Below are positions 8,747-34,900 of a DNA stretch of 64,000 bases, in pieces. The DNA lies in contig NZ_BDBR01000005.1 in NCBI RefSeq assembly GCF_001613085.1, forward strand, positions 62,001 to 126,000, given 5' to 3'. The DNA is from Nocardia salmonicida NBRC 13393 (GTDB lineage: Bacteria; Actinomycetota; Actinomycetes; Mycobacteriales; Mycobacteriaceae). Each line of letters starts with the position of its first letter. The first letter of the stretch is position 1. The position numbers were made by a program, and so were the translations under genes. The notes below the pieces were generated by a model that saw nothing but the letters and a program-made list of their open reading frames with translations, was not told where the DNA came from and did not search any database.

Positions 8747-9552
8747 GATCGCCTCACACTCGCCCACACAGCCAGTGGGAGGAAGAAAACAGCCAGTCCG
8801 CCGAGCCACGCCAGCGACACCCACGTGCCTGCCCAGCTCAGATGGCCCGCGGCCATATCGCTGAGGGTCTGGGCGAACTGGGAGATCGGCTGGTTGCGCG
8901 CGAACGGCCGCACCCACGCCGGGAAGCTGGCCTCCGGCACGAACCCGGTCGACATCATGCCGAAGATCAGAATCGGCAGGGTGAGGGCCTGGCTGAGCGC
9001 CTCGGGGTTCTTGGTGAGGCTGCCGAGCGCGTCGGCGCCGAGCGTGAGCACCACGCCGACGGCCAGCGCGAATCCGCAGAACGCGAGCGCCTGCAACCAA
9101 CCGCCGGTGAACCGGAAGCCGATCACGTAGCCGTAGGCGACGGTCGCGATCAGCGAGACGATCGACCGCACCAGACCCGCGCAGATCCGCGACATCAGCG
9201 GAACCAGCGAACCGATCGGCATCGTCTGGAGTCGGGTACTCAACCCGGTGAGCGCTTCGAACGCCGCGAGCTGCGCGTTCGACATCATCGTCATGGCCAT
9301 CGTCTGCAGCACGACGATCGGCATCACGTACTGCGCGTAGTCGATGCCCTGGACCTTCATCACGTACCGCAACGGCAGGTAGAAGGCCACGGTGACCACG
9401 AGCGGGGTGAGCACCGCGACGATCAGCTCGCCCTTGGTGGCCATGGTGCGCACGATGCGCCCGGTCAGCGCGCGCCACTGCGCGAAACTGCTCGGGTGCA
9501 CAGCGGGTAGCTCGGCGAACAACGTGTTCGCCGCGGGGGTGGACACGCTCAC
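8743..9552 (-). CDS. ABC-2 permease, DrrB-like
   Basis: Integral membrane protein of 269 aa starting at a GTG that shares one base with the ATPase stop (TAGTG). It has about six hydrophobic segments, such as LIVAVLTPLVVTVAFYLPL near residue 43, and a middle loop FEALTGLSTRLQTMPIGS that corresponds to the DrrB ABC-2 motif (E...G...RxxxMPI). NQPISQFAQTL near the C-terminus is also conserved in DrrB/DrrC proteins. It pairs with the neighbouring permease to make a heterodimeric channel, judging from gene order and overlap. Confidence 0.85.
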   Translation of the reverse strand: MSVSTPAANTLFAELPAVHPSSFAQWRALTGRIVRTMATKGELIVAVLTPLVVTVAFYLPLRYVMKVQGIDYAQYVMPIVVLQTMAMTMMSNAQLAAFEALTGLSTRLQTMPIGSLVPLMSRICAGLVRSIVSLIATVAYGYVIGFRFTGGWLQALAFCGFALAVGVVLTLGADALGSLTKNPEALSQALTLPILIFGMMSTGFVPEASFPAWVRPFARNQPISQFAQTLSDMAAGHLSWAGTWVSLAWLGGLAVFFLPLAVWASVRRS

Positions 9553-10553
9553 TAGTGGCCGCCCGAGTGACCGGTGATCGACAGGAACACGTCGTCGAGC
9601 GAGGGCCTGCGCAGCGCGATGTCGGCGAGGTCGATGCCCGCGTTGTCGAGCCTGCGCAGCGCCTCGGCCAGGGTGGCGGCGCCGTCGGGGGCGGGGATGG
9701 ACAGCTTGTCGGCGCCGTCGATATCGGCGGCGACGACAGCGGGCACCAGGTCACCGAGGGCCCGAACGGTCGCCGGGAGGCGGCTCAGGTCCAGCGGGAC
9801 GATCTCGCAGTAGCTGCCGCCGGTCTTGGCCTTGAGCTGGTCGGCGGTGCCTTCCGCGATGACGGTGCCCTTGTCGATGACGATGATGTTGTCACTGAGG
9901 ACGTCGGCCTCTTCGAGGTACTGCGTGGTGAGCAGCACCGTGATGCCCTGGTTCTTGAGCGCGGTGACCAGGTCCCACACGCCCTGCCTACTGCGCGGGT
10001 CGAGGCCGGTGGTGGGCTCGTCGAGGAACACCACCTCCGGTCGCACGACCAGTCCGCAGGCGATGTCGACGCGACGGCGCATGCCGCCGGAGTAGTTGCG
10101 CACGGCTCGCTTACCCGCGCTGACCAGGTCGAACTCTTCGAGCAGCACCTCGGCGCGCTTGCGCGCGGCCGATTTGGTCAGGCCCATCAGGCGACCGAAC
10201 AGCTCGAGGTTCTCCCGGCCGGTCAGGTTCTCGTCGAGGGCGGCGTACTGACCGGTCATCATGATCGAGCGACGCACGCCCGCGGCGTCGGTGAGCACGT
10301 CGTGCCCGGCGACGACGGCGGTGCCGGAGTCGGGGCGCAGCAGCGTCGACAACACCTTGACCATGGTGGTCTTTCCCGCACCGTTGGGTCCGAGGATGCC
10401 CAGCACACTGGCCTTTTCGGCCTGGAAACTGATGCCCTGCAGGGCGTGCACGTCACCGAACGACTTGCGCACGTCGGACACCAGCACCGCGGGTTCACTG
10501 TCGCGCGACGCGACGCCACCTGCGGGCGAATCCACTGAGATCGAACTCGGCAT
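9552..10553 (-). CDS. ABC transporter ATPase, DrrA-like
   Basis: ATP-binding subunit, 333 aa, of the daunorubicin-resistance/DrrA family. It has a Walker A GPNGAGKT at residues 55-62, a signature NYSGGMRRR, a Walker B EVVFLDEPTTGLDPRSR and a C-terminal LDDVFLSITGH block that in DrrA proteins mediates subunit contact. I start at ATG 10553 with GGAG five bases upstream; a TTG directly before it is in frame. It is the first gene of the drrABC-like operon. The operon lies on the far side of a mycolyltransferase from the NRPS locus, so peptide or lipopeptide export is possible but unproven. Confidence 0.88.
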   Translation of the reverse strand: MPSSISVDSPAGGVASRDSEPAVLVSDVRKSFGDVHALQGISFQAEKASVLGILGPNGAGKTTMVKVLSTLLRPDSGTAVVAGHDVLTDAAGVRRSIMMTGQYAALDENLTGRENLELFGRLMGLTKSAARKRAEVLLEEFDLVSAGKRAVRNYSGGMRRRVDIACGLVVRPEVVFLDEPTTGLDPRSRQGVWDLVTALKNQGITVLLTTQYLEEADVLSDNIIVIDKGTVIAEGTADQLKAKTGGSYCEIVPLDLSRLPATVRALGDLVPAVVAADIDGADKLSIPAPDGAATLAEALRRLDNAGIDLADIALRRPSLDDVFLSITGHSGGH

Positions 10554-10868
10554 CAACTCTCCACCATCGGCCGGGTGCGCACGGCCCTGAACGAGACGAG
10601 CGCACGCGGAAAAATTCTTCCCGGTAAGTGATCCATACCGTTCGGCGCGATGTTACCGGTCCGGCGGTTTTCCCGGCCCAGGTCCGCGTCGATGCGCCCA
10701 GTTTGCCGGGGCATCCTTCGCCTGCCCCAGTGGCGTTACTCACGTGGGCAGTGCAAGGGCAGTGCGTTGACCTTGTCGGCCGGGCCGCACACCCATACGC
10801 TGACAGCGGGGAAACACTCGTCTCACCGGCCCGCACGCGGGCGTGTTCGATCTTGTGGGGAGGTGACC
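10554..10868. other. Divergent intergenic region, drrA-like / ALDH-like
   Basis: About 315 bases between divergent genes. It must hold both promoters, but no -35/-10 pair with acceptable spacing stands out. The plus-strand end carries a very strong GGGGAGGTG ribosome-binding site (10859-10867) for the ALDH-like gene. No open frame with coding character was seen. Confidence 0.4.
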
Positions 10869-12377
10869 ATGGTCGAGTCGGCTTCCACTGCCGCGCCGAT
10901 CGGTCGATCCGATGTGCTCACGGCCTTCGATCCGCGCACCGGTGAACAGCTCGCGCAGTATCCCGTCCACGGCACCGCCGAGGTCACCCGTGCGGTACGC
11001 ACCGCCCGGGCCACCCAGAACTGGTGGGGCGAACTGGAATTCGGTGAGCGCAAGCGCCTGTTACTCGAGTGGCGTCGTCAGATCGCCCGCAACGCAGGCG
11101 AATTGGTGGAGATTCTGCGCAGCGAGACCGGCAAACCGGAGGCCGACGCCACCCTGGAAGTGATGCTGGCGGTGGAGAATCTGGACTGGGCCGCCCGCAA
11201 CGCCGCGCGCACACTGGGTCGCCGCCGCCTGTCCACCGGCTGGTTCACCCGCAATCAGCACGCCTCCGTCGGCTATCTGCCGCTGGGCGTGATCGGGGTG
11301 CTCGGCGCGTGGAACAACCCCGTGTTCACACCGATGGGTTCGATCGCCTACGCCATGGCCGCCGGCAACACGGTGGTGTTCAATCCGCACGAGCTCAGTA
11401 CCGGTGTCGGCACCTGGCTGGCCGACAGCTGGGCCGCGGTCTCGCCCGAACAGCCCGTACTGCAAGCGGTTACCGGTAATTCGCGGACCGCGACCGCCCT
11501 GTGCAAGGCCGAGGTGGACAAGATCGCCTACGCCGGGCCCGAGGCTCGCGGACGCGAGGTGATCGCCCTGTGCGCCCAGTCGCTCACGCCGGTGGTGGTG
11601 GAGAACAGCGGCAAGGGCAGCATGATCGTGCACGTCGACGCGATGCTCGACGCGGCAGCGGAGGCGGCGGTGTTCGGCGCGATGGCCAACGCCGGGCAGA
11701 ACTCCTCCGGCATCCAGCGCTGTTATGTCGCCGATTCGGTCTTCGACGACTTCCTGGCCAAAGTGGCGGAGCGGGCGGCCAAGCTGCGTCCCGGCGCCGA
11801 CAATCGCGCCTCCTACGGACCGATGATCAATGCCGCCCAGGTCGACGTGGTGCGCAGACAGGTTCGCGACGCGCTCGCCCACGGCGGGCACGCGGTGCTG
11901 GGCGGACTCGATTCGTTCCGCGACCCGTATGTGGAGCCGATCGTGCTGGCCGAGGTCCCCGAGGACAGCATCGCGATCACCGGCGAGGGCATCGGCCCGG
12001 TGCTCGTGGTGAACCGGGTCGCCGACCTGGCCGACGCGGTCACCCGGGTCAACGCGGCGGGCAACGGCATCGCCGTCACCATCTTCACCCTCGACATCCC
12101 CAGCGCCGAGTTCATCGCCGAACAGCTGAAAGTGGGTGTGGTGACCGTGAACTCGTCGACCGCGTTCACCGGCATCCCCGCCCTGCCGTTCGGCGGGGTC
12201 GGCGAATACGGACAGGGCCACAGCCACGGTCAGCAGGGTCTGCACGAATACAGCCGCACGATGTCGATCGCCCGCAGGCGCTACCGGGCGCCGATCCGGC
12301 TGTCCACCTTCGACCGTCGCCCTGGGCACCTACAGACCGCGAGAGCGATCTTCCGCCTCCGCCACGGCCGCGGCTGA
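10869..12377 (+). CDS. Aldehyde dehydrogenase-fold protein lacking the catalytic Cys
   Basis: A 502-aa member of the ALDH superfamily (NAD(P)-dependent aldehyde oxidation), starting at an ATG with a strong ribosome-binding site. The general-base Glu is present at residue 245 (VVVENSGKGS). The nucleophile position 34 residues later, exactly the family spacing, is Ser279 in NAGQNSSGIQRC, where active enzymes have GQxC. The fold markers LGAWNNP (about 150), AMAAGNTVVFNPHE and the C-terminal LPFGGVGEYGQG loop are intact. A basic tail of about 35 residues follows the usual end. Normal Cys-based chemistry is therefore unlikely; it may be a pseudoenzyme or a binding protein. Its stop is four bases from the convergent TetR stop. 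Confidence 0.8.
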   Translation: MVESASTAAPIGRSDVLTAFDPRTGEQLAQYPVHGTAEVTRAVRTARATQNWWGELEFGERKRLLLEWRRQIARNAGELVEILRSETGKPEADATLEVMLAVENLDWAARNAARTLGRRRLSTGWFTRNQHASVGYLPLGVIGVLGAWNNPVFTPMGSIAYAMAAGNTVVFNPHELSTGVGTWLADSWAAVSPEQPVLQAVTGNSRTATALCKAEVDKIAYAGPEARGREVIALCAQSLTPVVVENSGKGSMIVHVDAMLDAAAEAAVFGAMANAGQNSSGIQRCYVADSVFDDFLAKVAERAAKLRPGADNRASYGPMINAAQVDVVRRQVRDALAHGGHAVLGGLDSFRDPYVEPIVLAEVPEDSIAITGEGIGPVLVVNRVADLADAVTRVNAAGNGIAVTIFTLDIPSAEFIAEQLKVGVVTVNSSTAFTGIPALPFGGVGEYGQGHSHGQQGLHEYSRTMSIARRRYRAPIRLSTFDRRPGHLQTARAIFRLRHGRG

Positions 12378-12381
12378 CCTG

Positions 12382-13620
12382 CTAGTTCTCGTCCGCCGAG
12401 CCGCTGCCGAGCAACACCGCGTCGGTGAGTGCGGTGAGGCGGGCCAGTTGTTCGGGGCGCGAGTCGAAGCGCAGCAGGCGACCGACGTCGATGATCTGGC
12501 CGACGGCGGCGTGCACGCGGAAACGCGCTTCGATCGGGTCGTCGTCGAGCAGGTTCGCCCATTCGAGGATGTTCTGTCGCTGGATGGCGCGCAGGCGGTG
12601 TTGCTCGGCCTGCGGGAGATTGCTGAACTCCGCGTAGTAGACCGGCATGATCTCGGGCGTCGCGAAGGTGAGGCGAGCGTGCTGGTCGGCGATGCGGCGG
12701 GCAGCGTCGGCGCGGTCGTCGCTTTCGGCCAGCGCCTCGCCGATCGCGACAGCGAGTCGGTCGGCGGTGCGATGAAAGGCCGCCGCGAGCAGGTCGGCCT
12801 TGCTGTCGAAGTGGCGGTACACGCTCGAGGCGTTGATGCCGACGGCGGCGCCGATCTCCTCGATGCCCGATTCGTGATACCCGTTGCGACCGAAGATCCG
12901 GATCGCCTCGGTGAGCAGCTGTTCACGTTTCGACGTCACCGGCAGCCCACGGGTCTGCTTGTCGGGCTCGGCCTCCGCCGGCGTCGGCGGCAACTCGGCG
13001 CGCACGATCGCCCAGGCCATCTGGAGCTGCACCGCGAGCATGCGTCCGTGCGAGAGGGTGGTGCGGTGCGCGGCGATACTGGCCAGCGAACTCAGCGCGC
13101 CGACCGCGAGCAGGACCACGTCGTCGGCGCTCGCCTCCGGCCGCACCTCGGCGATCCGCGCGGCGACGTTCGACTCGAGTTCGCGATAGAACGCGCGAAT
13201 GCGCACCCGGTCATCGGGCTCGAGATAGCGGCGTTCCCAGCGGTAGAGCCCGGCCTCGCGACGGATGTCGATATTGCGTTCGGCGACGGCGGTGAGCACC
13301 GCGTTCAGCCTGGCTTCCGGGCTCAGCGACGGGTCGTCGGCCGCGGCGGCGACATCGCGCAAACCCCGAGCACCCTCCTCGGCGGCGGCCACGAGCAGCG
13401 CGTATTTGTTGGCGAAGTGGCGATACAGCGCGGGCCCGGAGATGCCGACCTCGGCGGCGATCTCGTCCACGCCGACCGGGTAGTAACCCCGCGCGCTGAA
13501 CGCACGGGCGGCGGCCCGCATGATCTGCATCTTGCGGTCCTTCGGTCTGCGGCGCACGACGCGGGCAGGTGCGGTCGTCGGCTCGCGGGCCTGTTCGGCC
13601 TCACTGCGATCGGCGACCAT
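12382..13620 (-). CDS. TetR-family regulator with two DNA-binding domains
   Basis: A 412-aa protein holding two complete TetR units in tandem. The first helix-turn-helix spans about residues 30-77 (VDEIAAEVGISGPALYRHFA) and the second about 230-280 (IEEIGAAVGINASSVYRHFD). Each is followed by an alpha-helical ligand/dimer region. A normal TetR protein is about 200 aa and dimerises, so this fusion may act as a single-chain dimer or recognise two half-sites. A palindrome (13646-13664) sits 26 bases upstream of the ATG, suggesting autoregulation. Convergent with the ALDH-like gene. Ligand and targets are unknown. Confidence 0.88.
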   Translation of the reverse strand: MVADRSEAEQAREPTTAPARVVRRRPKDRKMQIMRAAARAFSARGYYPVGVDEIAAEVGISGPALYRHFANKYALLVAAAEEGARGLRDVAAAADDPSLSPEARLNAVLTAVAERNIDIRREAGLYRWERRYLEPDDRVRIRAFYRELESNVAARIAEVRPEASADDVVLLAVGALSSLASIAAHRTTLSHGRMLAVQLQMAWAIVRAELPPTPAEAEPDKQTRGLPVTSKREQLLTEAIRIFGRNGYHESGIEEIGAAVGINASSVYRHFDSKADLLAAAFHRTADRLAVAIGEALAESDDRADAARRIADQHARLTFATPEIMPVYYAEFSNLPQAEQHRLRAIQRQNILEWANLLDDDPIEARFRVHAAVGQIIDVGRLLRFDSRPEQLARLTALTDAVLLGSGSADEN

Positions 13621-13645
13621 GCACTCACTTTCCGTTACGCGAACC

Positions 13646-13664
13646 AGGTTGGACCAGTCAACCT
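13646..13664. promoter_or_regulatory. Palindromic operator upstream of double TetR gene
   Basis: AGGTTG-N7-CAACCT, six-base perfect arms, lies between the TetR start and the end of the mycolyltransferase terminator. On the minus strand a -35-like TTGACT falls inside the repeat, so binding would block transcription of the regulator gene. Inferred autoregulatory site. Confidence 0.55.
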
Positions 13665-13709
13665 AAGTTAACCACAATTCGCAAACGTCGAGGGCAGGTC
13701 GAAGAAATG

Positions 13710-13750
13710 GAACCGCCCCGGCAGCGACGTACTCGCTACCGGGGCGGTTC
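13710..13750 (-). terminator. Terminator of the mycolyltransferase gene
   Basis: GAACCGCCCCGG pairs perfectly with CCGGGGCGGTTC (12 base pairs). The loop itself folds further (AGCGA with TCGCT). On the minus strand it is followed by a T-rich CATTTCTTC. It lies 14 bases after the stop codon of the mycolyltransferase. Confidence 0.85.
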
Positions 13751-13764
13751 GAGAGAAGATCCGT

Positions 13765-14829
13765 CTACAGGCCGAGTCCGCGAGCCAGCGTCGGCCACGA
13801 CAGCTTCAGCTCGTCCTTCCAGTAGCCCCAGGAGTGGGTGCCGCTGGGGCGGAAGTTGAAGGTCGCCGGGATACCGAGTTCGTTGAGCCGGTTGGCCAGA
13901 TTGTGCGTGCAGTAGTTGGTGCCCGCCTCGATGACGCCACCGATCACGATCTGGTTGGCCAGGCCGTAGGCCCCTGGCAGCGCGTACGGACCGTTGAGGG
14001 TGTCGTACGGGCCGGGCAGACCGTTGCCGGTGGAGATGTAGAGATCGACGCCGCGCAAGCCTTCGGCATTCACGTACGGGTCGTTCTCGACCCATTCCGC
14101 CGAGCCCTCCGGACCCCACATGTTCATGGTGTTGCCGCCGCCCCAGGTCTCGACCGTGAGCTTCACGAACTCCGAACCGACGGGATCGGAGGTCTGCGCG
14201 CAACCGCTGTAGGCCGCGGCCGCCTTGTACAGGCCGGGCTTGGCGATCGGCAGCGCGAGCACGGTGGTGCCCGAGGTGGACAGGCCCGCGATCGCGTTCA
14301 CACCGTTGGTGCCCAGCGCGCCGTCGACCAGCGGGGGCAGTTCCTCGGTGAAGAAGGTCTTCCACTTGTTGCGCCCGACGACCGGGTCGTCGTTGATCCA
14401 GTCGGTGTAGTAGCTCCAGGCGCCGCCGATCGGCTGGATGACGTTGACGTTCTTGTCGCCGAGAAACTCGAGCGCGTCGGTCTTGGCCACCCACGACGCC
14501 GAATCCTCGCCGCCGCCCGCACCATTGAGCAGGTACAGGGTCGGACGCGGGACCGAGGCGTCGGCGGGGCGCTGCACGTCGACGATGATGTTCTGGTCCA
14601 TGGCCGCGGAGTACACGTGCAGTCGCAGACTGCGCGAGTCCTTCACTTCGGCCTTGACGATCTTGGAGCCGTCCTCGGAGACCGGGTTGGCGAGCAGGCT
14701 CTTGGAATCGATGATCGGGTCAGCTGATGCCGGGCTCGTACCGATGCCGGACATCAGTCCCGCCGCCACTGCCGTTGCCGCGATCATCGCCGCGGCCCTG
14801 GAGCCACGACGCCGGGTGTGCCGACGCAT
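13765..14829 (-). CDS. Secreted mycolyltransferase / antigen 85-type esterase
   Basis: A 354-aa alpha/beta hydrolase of the antigen 85 family, which transfers mycolic acids to trehalose and arabinogalactan outside the membrane. There is a signal peptide with a basic start, a hydrophobic core and a probable cut after ASA (residue 36). The nucleophile is Ser184 in GLSTSG, followed by C-terminal Asp/Glu candidates and the His of GTHSWGYW near residue 332. The WSYYTDW stretch near 138 also fits the family. ATG 14829 is preferred over the adjacent in-frame TTG. A strong terminator follows. A plain esterase role cannot be excluded; Nocardia-type genomes carry several paralogues. Confidence 0.85.
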   Translation of the reverse strand: MRRHTRRRGSRAAAMIAATAVAAGLMSGIGTSPASADPIIDSKSLLANPVSEDGSKIVKAEVKDSRSLRLHVYSAAMDQNIIVDVQRPADASVPRPTLYLLNGAGGGEDSASWVAKTDALEFLGDKNVNVIQPIGGAWSYYTDWINDDPVVGRNKWKTFFTEELPPLVDGALGTNGVNAIAGLSTSGTTVLALPIAKPGLYKAAAAYSGCAQTSDPVGSEFVKLTVETWGGGNTMNMWGPEGSAEWVENDPYVNAEGLRGVDLYISTGNGLPGPYDTLNGPYALPGAYGLANQIVIGGVIEAGTNYCTHNLANRLNELGIPATFNFRPSGTHSWGYWKDELKLSWPTLARGLGL

Positions 14830-14899
14830 CAATTTCGCACCTTCGCTTCGTCTCGAATTCCGATTCGGTCCGTGCTCCCCTGCAGGGCACGAAGTTGCA

Positions 14900-14990
14900 A
14901 CACGCCAGACCCTACGGGTTATCCGGTAGCTACAACAGGGGTAATCGTTACAACAGCGCGGTCACATCATGCCTCACCGGCACCACTGAT
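14900..14990 (-). promoter_or_regulatory. GTNAC-rich upstream region of the mycolyltransferase gene
   Basis: The roughly 180-base gap between the NRPS stop and the mycolyltransferase contains closely spaced GTGAC and GTAAC motifs and GTAATCGTTAC, a partly palindromic element, on the side toward the mycolyltransferase start. A candidate -10 (TAGGGT) follows. GTNAC repeats resemble MtrA-type sites described in related actinobacteria; this is only a resemblance. Confidence 0.25.
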
Positions 14991-15013
14991 GTCATCGCGC
15001 CCCGGCGTAAATG

Positions 15014-31852
<16,839 letters not shown>

Positions 31853-31974
31853 GACAGTTCCGTCCGATCGACGGAGTCGACTTGCCGTTGCCCGGTCATG
31901 CACACCTCGTACCGATATCGACGCGCACTGCCACTCATCCGCGCCGCGCGCGGACCAGCCAGTGTTCGTTCCAC

Positions 31975-34900
31975 CTATCCATCCATCCCGACTACCGTGC
32001 GCCGCTCGTGCGGCTGCCCGGCGTTGCCGATCATCTCACTGAGCGCGACAATCCTCGCACCGGTCCCGTCGCCGGGCTCGGCGACGGCCACCGCGGCCTC
32101 GGTGAACACGTGGCTCACCTCGTCCGCACCCCCCTGGTCTGCCCCCATCACCAGCGTCGCACCCGCGATCGCGGCCGCGACGATCTCGAGCACGCCCGCC
32201 ACCGAATCCGGTCTGCCCGCCGCTCGCGTACGCGATTCGAAGTTGAGCCCGGTGCGCTCGGCAACCTGCTCGGCCGCGGTCGCCAACTCGTCGTAGCTCA
32301 GCGCGCGGCCGCCGCCGACGAACGCCACGTCGTCGCCGCGCAGCGCGCGGGTGCGATGGGCGTAGCCGATCGGGCGCGGCGATTCCGCGGCCAGTTCGGC
32401 GCGCAGCGCCGGGTCGGCGAGGTCGTACCAGTCCAGGCCGTCGGGTGCGTCGAGGATGTCGATGGTCAGGCCGAGCTTCACCTCGAGGCTGCCCGGCAGG
32501 CGCGCGTTCATCGTCATCAGCGGCACCACCGCGGCGCCGGCCTTGAGCACCGCCCAGGTCGCGATCGCCGCATCCACCCCGCGGTCGAGGCGCACCGCGA
32601 CTCCGGTGCCGGGCCCGGCGCCGCGGGCGATCAGCGAGCGAGCCAATTGCGAAGAACGGGCGTCGAATTCGGCGTAGACGATCTCTGATTCGCCCAGATC
32701 GAGAGCGGGCGCGTCCGGGTCCTCCTCCACCGCCGAGGCCAGTTCCTGCGCCAGCGCGGCGCCGTTGGCCGACGGCGCGGGCGCATAGGCCGCGGCGGTC
32801 AGTTCACGTTCGCGTTCTCTGGCATCACGCAGGTCGATATCGCCGACTCGCACCGTGGGATCGGCGGCGACCGCGGTGACGATCTCGGTGAGCCCGCGTG
32901 CGAAAGCCGCGACAGTGTGCTCGTCGAAAAGGTCGGTGGCGTAGGTGAAGACGACGCCGATCTCGTCGGGTTCGCCGGTCGCGGACAGACGCGGTTCGAC
33001 ATTGACCTGGAGGTCGAACTTGGCGGGCCGGGCCGCGAGGTCCATCGCCTCGATGGTGAGGCCGGGCAGGCGGAGCACGGGCGTCTCGTTGTTGTGGAAC
33101 GAGAGCACCACCTGGAACAGCGGGTTGTGCGACACGGTGCCGGTCGGGGCCACCTCCTCGACGACTCGCTCGAACGGCAGGTCGGCGTTGGCGAACGCGG
33201 CGAGGCCGACTTCACGCGCGGCGCTGACCAATTCGTCGAATCCGCGGCGCGGGTCGACTTCGGTGCGCAGGGTCAAGGTGTTGACGAACATGCCGACCAG
33301 GTCATCGAGTTCGGGTTCGCCGCGTCCGGCGATCGGGGTGCCGATCGCGATATCGGTGCTGCCGGAGATCCGCGCGAGCAACACCGCGAGTGCCGCGTGC
33401 ACGACCATGAACAGCGAGGCGTTGTGCCTGCGGGCGATCTCGGCGAGGCCGACATGGACGTCGGTGGGCAGCGTGGTGCTCACGTCGGCGCCGCGCAGCG
33501 AGGCGTGCGAGGGGCGGGGATGGTCGTGCGGGAGTTCCACCGTGCCGAGATGTCCCGCCAGGGTGTGCCGCCAGAATTCCAGCTGCCTCGCGGCGGTGGA
33601 GTTCTCATCGGATTCCGCGCCGAGTACCTCGCGCTGCCACAGCGCGTAGTCGGCGTACTGCACGGGCAGTGGCGCCCAGGCGGGCGAGCGACCTTCGACG
33701 CGGGCCCGGTAGGCGATCACGAGGTCACGCGCCAGCGGTGCCAGGGAGGCGCCGTCGGCGATGATGTGCTGCACCACCACGGCGAGCACGTATTCCTCCT
33801 CCGCGAGCGGATCGTCGGCGCGGGCCGTGAACAGCCCGGCGCGCAGGGGAACTCGCTCGGCGACGTCGAAACCACCGGAGAGCAAGCGGATTACCCGTTC
33901 GCGCGGATCGTCGCACTCCTCGAGCGCGAGGCCGGTGGGCAACACCGCGCTGACAGGCAGGATCTCCTGGTACGGAACAGCTTCGGCGTCATCGGCCGGG
34001 AAGCGGGTACGCAGCGCCTCGTGCCGTTCGAGCACGTCGGCGACGGCGTAGCGCAATGCCGAGGTGTCGAGCGCGCCGCGCAGCCGCAGGACCAGCGGGA
34101 TGTTGTACGCCGGTGAGTCGGGATCGATGCGGTTGAGCAACCACATCCGCTGCTGCGCGGGTGAGAGCGGAATGACGCCTCGATCCTGCGCCGGGATCAG
34201 CGGCGGTCGTGGCGCGGTCACCGAACCCGGGCGCACGCGCGCGGCGAGTGAGCCGACGGTCGGCGCCTCGAACAGGTCGCGCACCACCAGGTCGGTACTG
34301 AGTGCCTGGTCGATGCGGGCGATGGCCCTGGTGGCGAGCAGCGAGTTGCCGCCGCGGTCGAAGAAGTTGTCGTCGAGACCGATCTCGGGCACGCCGAGCA
34401 GGGACGCGAACACCTCGGCGACGCTGAGTTCGATGGGCGTGGTCGGCGCGCGGAAGGTGGTGGCTGCGGTGAACTCCGGTGCGGGCAGGGCCGCCCGGTC
34501 GAGCTTGCCGTTGGTGGTCATCGGCAGTTCGGGGACCACCACGACCGCGTCGGGAACCATATAGCCGGTGAGGAATTCGGCGACGGCGGCGCGCACCTGC
34601 ACCGGGTCAAGTGCCGTGGCCACGCGCGCCCCGGAGTCTTCGTCGGCGAAGCCCGCGCCGCCACGTTCGAAGCGTGCCCCGACCGGGCTCTTCGGACCGG
34701 CGACCTCGAGCTCGACCAGATCTGTCGCCGCGACGACGTAGGCGATCAGACGGTCACCGGCGTGCTCGTCGGCGCGCACGATGACCGCGGACTGACCGAC
34801 GCCGGGCACCCGGAGCAGGGCGGCCTCGATCTCACCCGGTTCGATGCGGAAACCACGCAATTGGACCTGTTGGTCGCCGCGGCCGCCGTATTCGAGGGTG

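Noticed and set aside
7901..9754. A 617-residue fused permease
   Set aside because: The N-terminal half is the antisense-like frame overlapping the second permease; the DrrC-like protein starts at 8746 with its own conserved N-terminus.
10767..10801. TTGACC and TACGCT as promoter of the ALDH-like gene
   Set aside because: Spacing of 23 bases is too long.
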